Shown one piece after another: positions 18,172 through 26,807 of a stretch of 64,000 nt of DNA. Made by a program: the position numbers and the translations under genes. Under the pieces are notes generated by a model that saw nothing but the letters and a program-made list of their open reading frames with translations, made no database searches and was not told where the DNA came from. This stretch comes from Alphaproteobacteria bacterium (GTDB taxonomy: Bacteria; Pseudomonadota; Alphaproteobacteria; Sphingomonadales; Sphingomonadaceae), in contig QBLU01000001.1 of NCBI GenBank assembly GCA_003241875.1, positions 62,001-126,000 on the forward strand, written 5' to 3'. How positions within the stretch are numbered: position 1 is the first letter of the stretch; each line of letters begins with the position of its first letter.

Positions 18172-19004
18172 CCGTCATCGCCTTCATCGGATCGGTGTTC
18201 TCGCCCTATTACAAGGCCAGCGGCCGCGCCGCACCGGAAAACCATGTCTCGCTGAACGTCGCGCTCTATGGCCCCGGCGCCAGCCGCTGGGCGATGACCG
18301 AACGCGGCCGCGGCGCGCTGTGGCGTGACCGCACGACGCTGAAGATCGGTCCCAGCCAGGTCCATTGGGACGGCAATGCGCTGGTCATCGATGTCGACGA
18401 GGTCGGCGCCGTCTTCCCGATGAAGACCCGCGGCCGCATCCGGCTGACCCCCGAGGTGCTCGGCCAGCGGCGCTTCCGGCTCGACCCGTCGGGCCGCCAT
18501 GTCTGGGAACCGCTGGCGCCGCGGGCCCAGGTCGACGTCGCCTTTTCACAGCCCGATGTGTCGTGGAGCGGCAAAGGCTATCTCGACGCCAACCATGGCA
18601 GCGAACCGCTGGAGGACGGCTTTGCCGACTGGCAATGGTCGCGCGCCCACCTCAAGGGCGGCGAGACCGCGGTGATCTATGAAGGCAAGCTGCGCTCGGG
18701 CGACGATTTCGGCATGGCGCTGCGCATCGACAACGACGGCAACGCCGAAGTCATCGAGATGCCGGCGCCGGTCGTGCTGCCGCGGACCGGCTGGCAGGTG
18801 AACCGCCTGACCCGTGCCGACGTCGGGCATCAGGCAAGGCTGCGCGCCACCTGGGAGGACACGCCGTTCTATTCGCGATCGGCGCTGAGCAGCAGGATGT
18901 TCGGGGAGGATGTCGTGGCGGTCCATGAATCGCTGTCGCTAGACCGCTTCCGCTCACCGATCGTGCAGTGGATGCTGCCGTGGCGGATGCCGCGCCGGAT
19001 CTGA
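17805..19004 (+). CDS. crtC: Carotenoid 1,2-hydratase (hydroxyneurosporene synthase)
   Basis: The conserved core starts at FDQDVPANGYRWWYVDAESD and continues with TVIAFIGSVFSPYY and DANHGSEPLEDGFADWQWSR, typical of CrtC, which hydrates the terminal psi-end group of acyclic carotenoids. The start is uncertain: ATG 17805 has AGGAG ten bases upstream and gives 399 residues but overlaps crtD by 367 nt; GTG 17946 is another option. No start codon in this frame lies between GTG 17946 and the core, so a long overlap cannot be avoided unless initiation is unusual. Confidence 0.85.
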   Translation: MSDGDFRGPRPLRADVATAIDGAGGSGDVRGAFPFDGWGPLWSGLARVAGQLPPPGEPVWPQRPLARRGVGTPGGGRADGGLVRPLGERCDPFGPRFDQDVPANGYRWWYVDAESDDGRFGLTVIAFIGSVFSPYYKASGRAAPENHVSLNVALYGPGASRWAMTERGRGALWRDRTTLKIGPSQVHWDGNALVIDVDEVGAVFPMKTRGRIRLTPEVLGQRRFRLDPSGRHVWEPLAPRAQVDVAFSQPDVSWSGKGYLDANHGSEPLEDGFADWQWSRAHLKGGETAVIYEGKLRSGDDFGMALRIDNDGNAEVIEMPAPVVLPRTGWQVNRLTRADVGHQARLRATWEDTPFYSRSALSSRMFGEDVVAVHESLSLDRFRSPIVQWMLPWRMPRRI

Positions 19005-19020
19005 CGCCGGCGCCCCCGCC

Positions 19021-19176
19021 TCAATCCGGCTCCGATTCCGGCGGCGGTTTCGCCGCGTCATCGTCCTTTCCGGGCTTGTCACGCAGCGACCAGAGCTGCT
19101 GCACGGTGAACACCAGGACGATCCCGAAGGTCAGGCCCATCTCGATCAGGCCGTAGTATTTGGGATCGATGGACAT
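19021..19176 (-). CDS. Small single-span membrane protein (51 residues)
   Basis: The protein begins MSIDPKYYGLIEMGLTFGIV, has one membrane span (about residues 8-28) and a charged, Lys/Asp/Pro-rich cytoplasmic tail. It is convergent with crtC, whose stop is 16 bp away. Similar short single-span proteins occur beside sphingomonad photosynthesis clusters as far as I recall, but I know no function. ATG 19176 is preferred over a TTG at 19215. Confidence 0.6.
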   Translation of the reverse strand: MSIDPKYYGLIEMGLTFGIVLVFTVQQLWSLRDKPGKDDDAAKPPPESEPD

Positions 19177-19250
19177 TGCAGACTTGAACCCGGCCTGGGT
19201 GGTATATCGTGACAACAGACTTTTACCAAAGACAATAAAATTCTTCTTCG

Positions 19251-19514
19251 ATGTCGCGATTGGTCCGGCTTGGCGATGCGTTCGTGCGGCACATGGGCGG
19301 CGTCACGGTCGAAGTTCGGCTGCTGAAGTGGAGCGACGGCCGAGAAGGCGCTAATGCGGATTTCTACACGCGGCGAAACGGTGTGTTCGGCCAAGACGGT
19401 CGAACCGGGCGGCGAATCCGCAATGTGCGCGTGGCGCCGGACGGTGCGGCACGGATGGGGACCGACGAAGCGGATGGGGAATTGCTCCGCTGGCACCGGG
19501 CGTTGAAGGATTGA
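19251..19514 (+). CDS. Hypothetical protein (87 residues), weak
   Basis: An open frame from ATG 19251 encodes 87 residues, rich in Arg and Gly, with a plausible beta segment (GGVTVEVRLLKWSDGREG). No family is recognised. The upstream 40 bp is AT-rich, which could hold a promoter, but no clear ribosome-binding site is seen. It may be a chance frame. Confidence 0.25.
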   Translation: MSRLVRLGDAFVRHMGGVTVEVRLLKWSDGREGANADFYTRRNGVFGQDGRTGRRIRNVRVAPDGAARMGTDEADGELLRWHRALKD

Positions 19515-19717
19515 ACCGCGGCCCGCACAGGAGACGCCCGGATGGTCATTTGCGCGAGTTGGCGCGGCCGGCTGTTTCAGACGCGCCTTGCCAGCCGCTT
19601 CCGATCTCTGATCCGAAAACGCCAGTCCAATGTGCCGATGCACGGCTAGCGCCGGCCGCGTCGCAGCGAGACAGCCGCCGAAAAAACCAGGTTATGCCGT
19701 CGCGGGCTTGCTGCCGC

Positions 19718-20380
19718 TTATGACATCTCGGGGGTGGCCACCCGATATACCGCGCAAGTGACCACGAAAGGTCGCCAGAACCATTTGAGACGCGCAAGTT
19801 CTGCCTTGGCAATACCGGGAGCTGCCTGGAAGCGAGCGAGTCGCCAAGCAGCCTTGATCGGCAAAAGCGCTATTGCTCGCCAGCCGCCGGCGATCACGTC
19901 CGACCAAGGTCCCTTTTCGGTGATCAGTTCGCCCTCGATCAACTCGGACTGAGTAAACAACACTGTAAGTTCTTCGACATTTGGCCGAAACATCGTGTCT
20001 ATCGGGTCGGCATGGTATGGATATTTGTGAGGAACAGTCATAAACACAAAGCCACCAGGGCCAACGATGTCTTCGCATGCGCGTACAAATGCAGCCGGAT
20101 CCACAACGTGTTCCAATATGCTCGAAGCAAGTACGGATTTGAAACGGCGCGCTTTCAAATCAGATAAGTATTTAACGTCAAAGATATCACCTACGAGATC
20201 GACACCATCGGCATCTTTCATGTCCGCATGAGAAATCTCAAACCCATCCCTGATCATAGGACCAAACACAATAGTATTTAGTTGCGGCTTCTTCACTTTC
20301 CGAAATTCTCCAGTGGAAGATCCCAGATTTAGCAGAGGTGATGCCGCAGAAACGCCTTGACGCGCAACAGCACTGTAATT
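19718..20380 (-). pseudogene. SAM-dependent methyltransferase, N-terminus lost
   Basis: The frame from 20380 down to 19718 encodes LLNLGSSTGEFRKV, then DLVGDIFD, SSILEHVVDPAAFVRA, GGFVFMTVPHKYPYHADPID and MFRPNVEELTVLF, a methyltransferase family I recognise from similar proteins. An in-frame TGA (20381-20383) stands before the SAM motif, and no ATG, GTG or TTG lies between it and that motif. A GTG at 20296 would start after the SAM-binding glycines. Upstream DNA reads like other-frame remnants. The gene and its upstream flank are clearly more AT-rich than the neighbourhood, suggesting transfer and decay. Confidence 0.6.
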
Positions 20381-20383
20381 TCA

Positions 20384-21000
20384 CTCTGCTACAAGCTTTC
20401 GCACTATTGCAATTCCTCAATTACTACAAATCTTCCCCGACCGAATAGCGGCACGCCTCGATCCGGCAACCGAGAAAAAATCGGACCACTTCTCTTAACA
20501 GCATTTCCCTTTCCTAATCATAAACATAACCAAGTTTAAGGGCATGAAATGCACGCCAGCGGCCACTGGCGACAATGCACCTCGTCGGCGCCGTGTGCGC
20601 TGCGAACCGCCGACGGTGCCAGGTTACAAAGATAGTTCAAAAATGGTTCCGAAAAGCCTGCCTCAACAGGAGGGCATGTCGCGGGCTTCGGCCTCGTGGA
20701 GCGTTGTGCCCGCCGCTGGCCCGGCTCTGCTCCATTTCGTGACCTCTGAGAGTCGCACCGACGGTCGCTTACTTCGTCCCCTTGCGGACAGTGGCGCTAC
20801 GCCCGCGTCCGGTACGGCAGGCGGTCGGCTGCAGCTCCGTCTGCGAAGGGCAGGCAGGCCGGTCCGCTTGCGGACACCGCAAAAGGTCCTTGGCGCGCAG
20901 CCAATCGCCGCACCGGTGCCACCCTTCCCTTCGGAGCGGGTTTGATGGACCTGAGGCGCTGCCCGACCGCAGCGCCGCGCGCCTTTATCGAGACGAACCC
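20384..21000. other. Gene-free stretch, AT-rich then GC-rich
   Basis: No convincing gene. The left part (to about 20540) is AT-rich and on the minus strand encodes MLLREVVRFFLGCRIEACRY before a stop; other frames read FVVIEELQ and LLRVKAFLRHHLC broken by stops, which look like a decayed upstream part of the methyltransferase. The right part is GC-rich with direct near-repeats around CTTGCGGACA (20783 and 20868) and no recognisable product. Confidence 0.5.
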
Positions 21001-21867
21001 ATGCATTTTCTTGTTGCCGAGAGCGAGCCTGCCGAGGCCCGCCGTCGCCGGCGCGACAGCGTCGGTCGATCCTCCGGGGAGACCTTTGTCGATGTGTTGA
21101 CCGAGATCGTGCCGGGCGCGGTCTGTCATCGCATCACGCCGGCGGATGCAGGCGCACGCCTCCCTGCCCGCGCTGCGCTGGCCGGCTATGACGCCATCCT
21201 GCTCACCGGATCGCCGTTGCATGTCTACGACGACACGCCGGAGGTTCGGCGCGAGCTCGATTTCATGCGGGCGGTCTTTCGCTCCGGGACGCCCGCGTTC
21301 GGGTCCTGCGCCGGCCTGCAGATCGCCGTGATGGCGGCCGGCGGCAAGGTCAGGGCGATGGGCGCCCGGCGAGAGGCAGGCCTCGCCCGCCGTATCACGC
21401 CGACCGCCAAGGGGCATGCGCATCCGCTGCTGCGCGGTCGGCCGCTGGCCTGGGACGCCCCCGCGATCCATTCGGACGAGGTCGAGGAACTGCCTGCCGG
21501 CGCCACGCTGCTCGCGACCAACAGCATGACCCGGGTCCAGGCCGCGGAAATCCGCTTTGAGGGCGGCACCTTCTGGGGTGTGCAATATCATCCGGAAATC
21601 ACGCTCGCCGAGGTCGCTGCAGCGTTGCGACGGCAGGCCGGCGACCTCGTCGAGCACAAGCTTGCTCGTGACGGCTCCGACGTCGAAGCATCGGCGGCAC
21701 TGTACGACGAACTCCACGGCGACCCCGGACGCACCGATCTCGCCTGGCGACTGGGGCTGGATGCCGAAGTGACCGAAGCCCCCCGCCGCCAACGGGAACT
21801 GCGCAACTTTATCGAGCATATTGTTCGTCGCACCGAACACGGCTCGATGGCCGCGGCGGCGAGCTAG
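21001..21867 (+). CDS. Class I glutamine amidotransferase-like protein
   Basis: The protein has 288 residues with a GATase1 fold resembling the GMP-synthase amidotransferase family. The nucleophile elbow reads TPAFGSCAGLQIAVM (Cys in GSCAG), and the catalytic His-Glu pair reads WGVQYHPEITLAE, so the triad is complete. The Tyr-Asp segment GYDAILLTGSPLHVYDD is also usual. The partner synthase domain is absent, so the acceptor is unknown. I chose ATG 21001, where the domain begins (MHFLVAESEP); the frame opens at 20782. Confidence 0.85.
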   Translation: MHFLVAESEPAEARRRRRDSVGRSSGETFVDVLTEIVPGAVCHRITPADAGARLPARAALAGYDAILLTGSPLHVYDDTPEVRRELDFMRAVFRSGTPAFGSCAGLQIAVMAAGGKVRAMGARREAGLARRITPTAKGHAHPLLRGRPLAWDAPAIHSDEVEELPAGATLLATNSMTRVQAAEIRFEGGTFWGVQYHPEITLAEVAAALRRQAGDLVEHKLARDGSDVEASAALYDELHGDPGRTDLAWRLGLDAEVTEAPRRQRELRNFIEHIVRRTEHGSMAAAAS

Positions 21868-22134
21868 GGTCAGGACCTGTCGTTAACTCGTCGCGACGGG
21901 TCGATGCCGGCTGAAGGTTCGGCCAGCCGGTCGTCCAAGCCGCCAGGGGGCGACGCTGGTCCTGCCGTATCCGGTCTCGCGACGTGTAGGGGGTGGGGCG
22001 TTCCTGCTGGCTGCGCCCCATCCGAGGGGAGCGCGCCCTTGGCGACGTCAGGCGCGTTTCCGGGATTGCCGGGGAACGCCGGCGCGGCAACAGAGGCTTT
22101 GTGATGGCCGGTCGCATCGCGTATCCGAACGATC

Positions 22135-22854
22135 ATGATGTCCAGCAGCCTTGTCGAACAGGATCGCCGACGGCGTGCCATGCTGCTGCTGGGGATCGCG
22201 GTCATGCTGGTCGTGCTGTGGCAGACGCCGCTCGGCAGCCTGCTGCTCTATCCGTTCACCATCCTGGCGACCTGGTTTCATGAAATGGGCCATGGCATCG
22301 CCGGCATGCTGACCGGCTCGAAATTCGACAGCCTGCTGATCTTCCCCAACGGCTCGGGAGTGGCCCAGATGCGCACGCCGGTGGATGAGTCCCGGTTGCA
22401 GGTCGCGCTGATCGCCGCAAGTGGACCGCTGGGTCCGGCGGTCGCCGGGGCGCTGCTGATCGTTGCGTCGCGCAGCGTCCGCAGCACGCGCTTGGCACTG
22501 GCTGTGCTTGGCACCGCGTTGATCCTGTCGACGTTGATCTGGGTGCGATCGTCGACAGGCTGGATTATCCTGCCGGGTCTGGGGGTCGCCATTCTCGCGC
22601 TCGCGCGCCGCGGAACGCCGTCCTGGCAACGTCTCGGGGTCCAGGTCCTCGGCGTGCAGGCCTGCATCAGTGCGTGGCGGCAATTCGGCTATCTGTTCAG
22701 TTCGGGGGGAAGCATCGGCGGCCGGCTGCACCGGTCCGACACTGGCGCGATCGCGGACGCCATGCTGCTGCCGTACTGGATCTGGGGCCTGGTCATCAGC
22801 GCGGCGATTGTGGGCCTGCTCTGGTGGAGCCTGAGATTCGCGCTTCGACCCTGA
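22135..22854 (+). CDS. M50 family (site-2-protease-like) membrane peptidase
   Basis: The protein has 239 residues and about five membrane spans. TWFHEMGHGIAGMLTG contains HEMGH, the zinc-binding HExxH motif of M50 peptidases, just after the first spans, as in the M50B-like family. The second-span Asp-containing motif is not obvious. Target substrates are unknown. ATG 22135 is followed directly by another ATG. A 267-bp gap separates it from the amidotransferase; I see no feature there. Confidence 0.8.
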   Translation: MMSSSLVEQDRRRRAMLLLGIAVMLVVLWQTPLGSLLLYPFTILATWFHEMGHGIAGMLTGSKFDSLLIFPNGSGVAQMRTPVDESRLQVALIAASGPLGPAVAGALLIVASRSVRSTRLALAVLGTALILSTLIWVRSSTGWIILPGLGVAILALARRGTPSWQRLGVQVLGVQACISAWRQFGYLFSSGGSIGGRLHRSDTGAIADAMLLPYWIWGLVISAAIVGLLWWSLRFALRP

Positions 22855-22944
22855 CGCTAGCCGGGTCCCGTCACTGCGGGCGTTTGGTTCGAGTTCGCGC
22901 GTGCAGCGCTTGGCCGACAGGCCAGGGCGAGTGATCGCAAAGGC

Positions 22945-23463
22945 TCAGGCGGCCTTGACGCGCCGTCGCCTCGGGGCCGCCGGCGCAGCGGCGGGTGGCA
23001 GGTGAACCGCGTTGCGGGCGCCGGGCCCGGGGCGGATGGTGACTTCGCGCGGGCCGACCTCGGCCCGGCATTCGGAGCAGGCCAGCACCGGATCGAAATC
23101 ATGGCCGCAGGTCAAATGGTGGTGCAGCAGCGGTCGGCCCTTGCGGTCGGCCATATGGACATCGCCCCAATGCACGATCGCCATGACGACCGGGTAGAGG
23201 TCGAGCCCCTTTTGCGTCAGCCGGTATTCGTGGCGGATCGGGTGCTGCTGATAGGCGACCTTGGTCAGCACGAAATTATCGACGAGCTTTTTCAGGCGGT
23301 CGGTCAGGATCGGCCGGCCGATGCCCAGGCGATCGTGGAATTCATCGAAGCGGCGCACCTTCATGAAGCAGTCGCGCAGGATCATCAGCGACCAGCGGTC
23401 GCCGATCACCGCCAGGGTCCGCGAAAAGGAACAGGGCTGATCGCCCAATTCACGCCACTGCAT
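22945..23463 (-). CDS. HxlR family transcriptional regulator
   Basis: The protein has 172 residues. CSFSRTLAVIGDRWSLMILRDC is the HxlR winged-helix start, with IGRPILTDRLKKLVD as the recognition helix and YRLTQKGLDLYPVVMAI as the wing. After the helix bundle it carries a tail with HHHLTCGHDF and CSECRAEVG, resembling a small Cys/His cluster, then a basic C-terminal tail. It lies downstream of the isomerase-like gene on the same strand with an 84-bp gap, so it may regulate that gene. Confidence 0.9.
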   Translation of the reverse strand: MQWRELGDQPCSFSRTLAVIGDRWSLMILRDCFMKVRRFDEFHDRLGIGRPILTDRLKKLVDNFVLTKVAYQQHPIRHEYRLTQKGLDLYPVVMAIVHWGDVHMADRKGRPLLHHHLTCGHDFDPVLACSECRAEVGPREVTIRPGPGARNAVHLPPAAAPAAPRRRRVKAA

Positions 23464-23547
23464 GCACCGCTCCTGCTGCCGGCCACGACAGTTGTGAAAT
23501 AGAACCCTGGCCGGGCGAAGGCAAGGCAGGCGATGCCAGGTCGTGAC

Positions 23548-24159
23548 CTAGGCCGATTGCGCGACGAAAGCCGCCTCGACATCGCGCAGCCGGTCCTTGC
23601 CGAAGAACATCTCGGTGCCGACAAAGAAGGTCGGGATGCCGAAGCCGCCGCGGTCGATCAGTTCCTGGGTCGCGTCCATCAAGGCCTGCTTGACGTCGGG
23701 CGTCTGGCTTTCGCGCACGATATCGGCGGTCGGCAGGTCGGCCGCGTCGAGAACGCCGGCCAGAACCTCCATCTGGCCCATGTCGAGCTGCTGCTCCCAC
23801 ATCGCACTGACGACCGCTTCGATATAGGGGTCGATCACGCCCAGCTTGATGGCGGCATGGGTGCCGCGCATCATCGCCAACGTGTTGATCGGAAAGAACG
23901 GGTTGGACCGGAACTTCACCAGCGCGTGTTTCCTGACAAAACGCTCCATCTCCAGCTTTTCATAGGCAAGCTTGGCGGGAACGCCGGCAAAGGCTTCAAA
24001 CGGCGACCGGTTGTTGGTGGCGCGGAAGACACCGCCGAGCAGCACCGGCTTGATGACAAAGGTCTTGCCGATCCGGGCCTCGATCTCCGGCAGGACGCGC
24101 AGGCACAAATAGGCATTGGGGCTGCCGAAATCGAAATAAAAGTCGATGGTTGCGGTCAT
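23548..24159 (-). CDS. 2-hydroxychromene-2-carboxylate isomerase-like (DsbA superfamily)
   Basis: The protein has 203 residues. FYFDFGSPNAYL at the N-terminus has Ser in place of the thioredoxin Cys, as in HCCA isomerases and kappa-class GSTs. FPINTLAMMRG and FGIPTFFVGTEMFFGKDRL fit the family. HCCA isomerase acts with glutathione in naphthalene degradation, but many members act on other aromatics. ATG 24159 is chosen because the first strand begins there. Confidence 0.85.
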   Translation of the reverse strand: MTATIDFYFDFGSPNAYLCLRVLPEIEARIGKTFVIKPVLLGGVFRATNNRSPFEAFAGVPAKLAYEKLEMERFVRKHALVKFRSNPFFPINTLAMMRGTHAAIKLGVIDPYIEAVVSAMWEQQLDMGQMEVLAGVLDAADLPTADIVRESQTPDVKQALMDATQELIDRGGFGIPTFFVGTEMFFGKDRLRDVEAAFVAQSA

Positions 24160-24395
24160 TGATGGGCTCCACACGATGTCACGGCATAAACGTCGGCGCT
24201 CGGGTGGGCGTCATAAAGATCGTCGACCAGCGGGGCACCGAAATCGATCTGGCGGCCGCGTGTCCGCAAGGCCAGCGCCTGCAGCCGGTCCCAGATATCC
24301 AACGGCAGGCTGGCGCCGGCGTAGATCAATCGTTTCAGCCGGCTGAAAAAGGCCGCGCGGCAGTCGTCGTCGCGTTCCAGCGCTGCCACCAGCAA
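24156..24395 (-). pseudogene. Remnant of an AMP-dependent (feruloyl-CoA type) acyl-CoA synthetase
   Basis: The frame (TTG start, 79 residues) encodes LLVAALERDD, AAFFSRLKRLIYAGASLPLD and IWDRLQALALRTRGRQI, which resembles the middle of feruloyl-CoA synthetase-like enzymes. The sequence before and after does not match that family, and the A-domain motifs are absent. It overlaps the isomerase gene start by 4 bp at its 3' end, so the stop may be coupled. I interpret it as a leftover of a degraded gene. Confidence 0.5.
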
Positions 24396-24565
24396 GCCAT
24401 GACCGCTCTCCCCTGCTCATTATCGCCGGATGATAGCGCTGCATCGGGTCATGGCAAGAGCTATTTCAGAACTCACTCGACATCGGTACGGGATTGCCGC
24501 TAGCGTGACGGCGACCAAATCTGCCGGAGACGGCGGGAGATTGCCGCTTCGTGCCGGGGACCAGG

Positions 24566-25363
24566 ATGCAGGATACGTCGTTCATTTCGTTGCTGGCCGG
24601 ATTGCAGCCGCAGGAGGCCGGCTTTTCGGTCGATCTTCCGGCTGATTGGCTGCAGGGGCGCACCGCCTATGGCGGCCTGTCGGCGGCGCTGGCCTATGCG
24701 GCAACGACGTCGATGCTCCCGGGCCTACCGCCGCTGCGGTCGGCGCATTTTGCCTTCGTCGGCCCGGCGATGGGGACACTGGGCATCGCGCCCAGCGTGC
24801 TCCGCCAAGGCAAATCGACGACGTTTGTCGGCGTCGACCTGACCGGCGAGGCGGGCCTCGCGGTGCGGGCCTTGCTGTGCTTCGGCGCCGATCGCGATTC
24901 GATTCTCGATCACCAGGATCTCCCGGCGCCGCCGGCAGCGGCGCCGGATGCGTGTCCGGACTTTTTCAATTCGGCCGGTCGGCCAGGCTTCACGCGCCAT
25001 TTCGATGGCCGGTTGGCCGGCGGCGCACGGCCGCTGACGCCCGATGCCGAGCCGATGATGCTCGTCTGGCTGAAGCACCGCGACATGGTTGGCGACGATG
25101 TGCTGACCGGGCTGATCGCGCTCGCCGACGCGTTGCCGCCGGCGGCCATGGTGATGTTCCCGGCCGAATGGCGCCCGATCAGCACGATGACCTGGACGAT
25201 CGACATGCTCACCGATTCGCCGTCGAGCGCGTCGGGCTGGTGGCTCGTGCGCAATGTCGCGCAAACTGCGGCCGGCGGCTATTCGGCGCAGGACATGACC
25301 ATCTGGGACGAGAGCGGTCGCCCGATTGCCGCGATGCGCCAGACCGTGGCGATCTTTGCCTGA
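24566..25363 (+). CDS. Thioesterase family protein (acyl-CoA thioesterase-like double hotdog)
   Basis: The protein has 265 residues. FSVDLPADWLQGRTAYGGLSAALA holds the GG-containing hotdog helix, and RSAHFAFVGPA and GKSTTFVGVDLTG are hotdog strands; the C-terminal half repeats the fold with ISTMTWTIDM and GWWLVRNVAQTAAGGYSAQD. It resembles the thioesterase-like superfamily (TesB-like halves). Likely substrate is acyl-CoA. ATG 24566 follows AGG closely; an alternative GTG at 24551 is less likely. Confidence 0.82.
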   Translation: MQDTSFISLLAGLQPQEAGFSVDLPADWLQGRTAYGGLSAALAYAATTSMLPGLPPLRSAHFAFVGPAMGTLGIAPSVLRQGKSTTFVGVDLTGEAGLAVRALLCFGADRDSILDHQDLPAPPAAAPDACPDFFNSAGRPGFTRHFDGRLAGGARPLTPDAEPMMLVWLKHRDMVGDDVLTGLIALADALPPAAMVMFPAEWRPISTMTWTIDMLTDSPSSASGWWLVRNVAQTAAGGYSAQDMTIWDESGRPIAAMRQTVAIFA

Positions 25364-25569
25364 CGCTGCGGGACACTCAACGCGGCGCTTGCGCTCCCCG
25401 ATAGTCAGTGCGTAAATAGCACTCATAAGAACGGGTCTTGCCCGGCGCGGCGTGGGAGGACGGACGATACGCACCCGGATGACCGCGATCGACGATATGC
25501 CCGGTGACACCGACCCTCATTTCGGGCGCCGCACCGCCCCTGCTGTCGCTCGAGCCAGAGGAACTGCCG

Positions 25570-26310
25570 ATGACTGACACCACCGGGCCTGCGCGCCACG
25601 CCAGCGTCGTCGTTGTCGGTGCCGGCGACTATATCGGCGGCGCGATCGCCAGGCGTTTCGCGGCCGAAGGCTATCTGGTGTTCATGGGACGCCGCAACCT
25701 CGACAAGCTGTTGCCGACCAAGGCCGAGATCGAGACGGCGGGCGGCCGCGCCGAAGCGCGGGCGCTCGATGCCCGCGAGGAGGACCAGGTCGTCGCCTTC
25801 GTCAACGAGGCCGAAGCCGCCGCACCGGTTGAGGTGGTAATCTTCAACATCGGGGCCAACGTCAATTTCCCGCTGCTGGAAACCACGTCGCGGGTGTTCC
25901 GCAAGGTCTGGGAACTCGCCTGCTTTGCCGGCTTCCTCACCGCCCGCGAAGGTGCTCGGGTGATGCTGCCGCGCGGCAAGGGGTCGATCTTTTTCACCGG
26001 TGCCACCGCCGGCCTGCGCGGTGGTTCGGGCTATGCCGCCTTTGCCAGTGCCAAGTTCGGCATTCGCGCGGTGGCGCAGGCAACGGCCCGCGAACTCGGC
26101 CCAAAGGGCATCCATGTCGCCCACCTCGTCATCGATGCCGGAGTCGAAACCGAATGGGTGCGCGACCGGATGCGGGCCGCCGGCGTCGCGGATGATCGGG
26201 TGCTGCTCCAACCCGCTTCGGTTGCGGAGACATATTGGGCGCTGCACCAGCAGTCGAGCGACGCCTGGACCTTCGAGACCGAAATTCGGCCCGCAGGCGA
26301 AATCTGGTAG
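25570..26310 (+). CDS. SDR family oxidoreductase with Phe in place of catalytic Tyr
   Basis: The protein has 246 residues. The cofactor motif is VVVGAGDYIGGAIA, a variant of TGxxxGxG, and NIGAN is the NNAG-like motif. In the active-site segment AAFASAKFG, Lys162 is present, but four residues before it is Phe158, not Tyr. Tyr155 is near and could substitute. LGPKGIHVAHLVIDAGVET is as in a SDR subgroup I recall. ATG 25570 has AGAGGA upstream. Catalysis is uncertain. Confidence 0.85.
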   Translation: MTDTTGPARHASVVVVGAGDYIGGAIARRFAAEGYLVFMGRRNLDKLLPTKAEIETAGGRAEARALDAREEDQVVAFVNEAEAAAPVEVVIFNIGANVNFPLLETTSRVFRKVWELACFAGFLTAREGARVMLPRGKGSIFFTGATAGLRGGSGYAAFASAKFGIRAVAQATARELGPKGIHVAHLVIDAGVETEWVRDRMRAAGVADDRVLLQPASVAETYWALHQQSSDAWTFETEIRPAGEIW

Positions 26311-26353
26311 AAGGCGCCGCTCGCGGTCGGGCCTGCCGCGTATAACATCTTTA

Positions 26354-26370
26354 ACATACTCCCTGTATGT
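26354..26370. promoter_or_regulatory. 17-bp palindrome, TetR-type operator-like
   Basis: ACATAC-TCCCT-GTATGT is a perfect 6-bp dyad 42 bp before the RidA-family gene. ACATAC/GTATGT halves occur in TetR/AcrR operators. No adjacent TetR gene is present here, so a regulator elsewhere would be needed. Confidence 0.4.
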
Positions 26371-26411
26371 CGCCATCGTCGGATGTTCGAAGCCTCCGGA
26401 TGGAGACCCCC

Positions 26412-26807
26412 ATGGCCCAGCGTGACGCTGTCTTCCCCGCCGGTCGGCAAGACCTTTACACGTCGCAGACCTATTCGGCGGCAATCCGATCCGGCGACCT
26501 GCTGTTCGTGTCGGGGCAGGTCGGCAGCCGCGACGACGGATCGCCGGAAACGGATTTCGAGGCCCAGGTGCGCCTGGCGTTTGCCAATCTCGAGGCGACC
26601 CTGAAGGCCGGCGGATGCGGTTTCGACGATATCGTCGATGTAACCAGCTTCCACACCGATCCCGAAAACCAGGTCGCCACGATCATGGCCGTCAAGGCGG
26701 AAGCGTTTCCGCAGCCGCCCTATCCGAACTGGACGGCCGTCGGTGTCACCTGGCTGTCCGGCTTCGATTTCGAGATCAAGGTCATCGCGCGCATCCCGGC
26801 AGCGTGA
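26412..26807 (+). CDS. RidA/YjgF family protein
   Basis: The protein has 131 residues. SQTYSAAIRSGDLLFVSGQVG is the family start, GCGFDDIVDVTSFHTDP the middle and PPYPNWTAVGVTWLSGFDFE the end. The conserved Arg of the imine-hydrolysing pocket (usually R105) is replaced: the segment reads NWTAVGVTWL, so the deaminase activity may be lost. ATG 26412 has GGAG six bases upstream. Confidence 0.85.
   Translation: MAQRDAVFPAGRQDLYTSQTYSAAIRSGDLLFVSGQVGSRDDGSPETDFEAQVRLAFANLEATLKAGGCGFDDIVDVTSFHTDPENQVATIMAVKAEAFPQPPYPNWTAVGVTWLSGFDFEIKVIARIPAA

Noticed and set aside
20544-20945. A 133-codon plus-strand frame before the amidotransferase
   Set aside because: Low-complexity Arg/Pro/Ala product, no homology I recognise and no ribosome-binding site.
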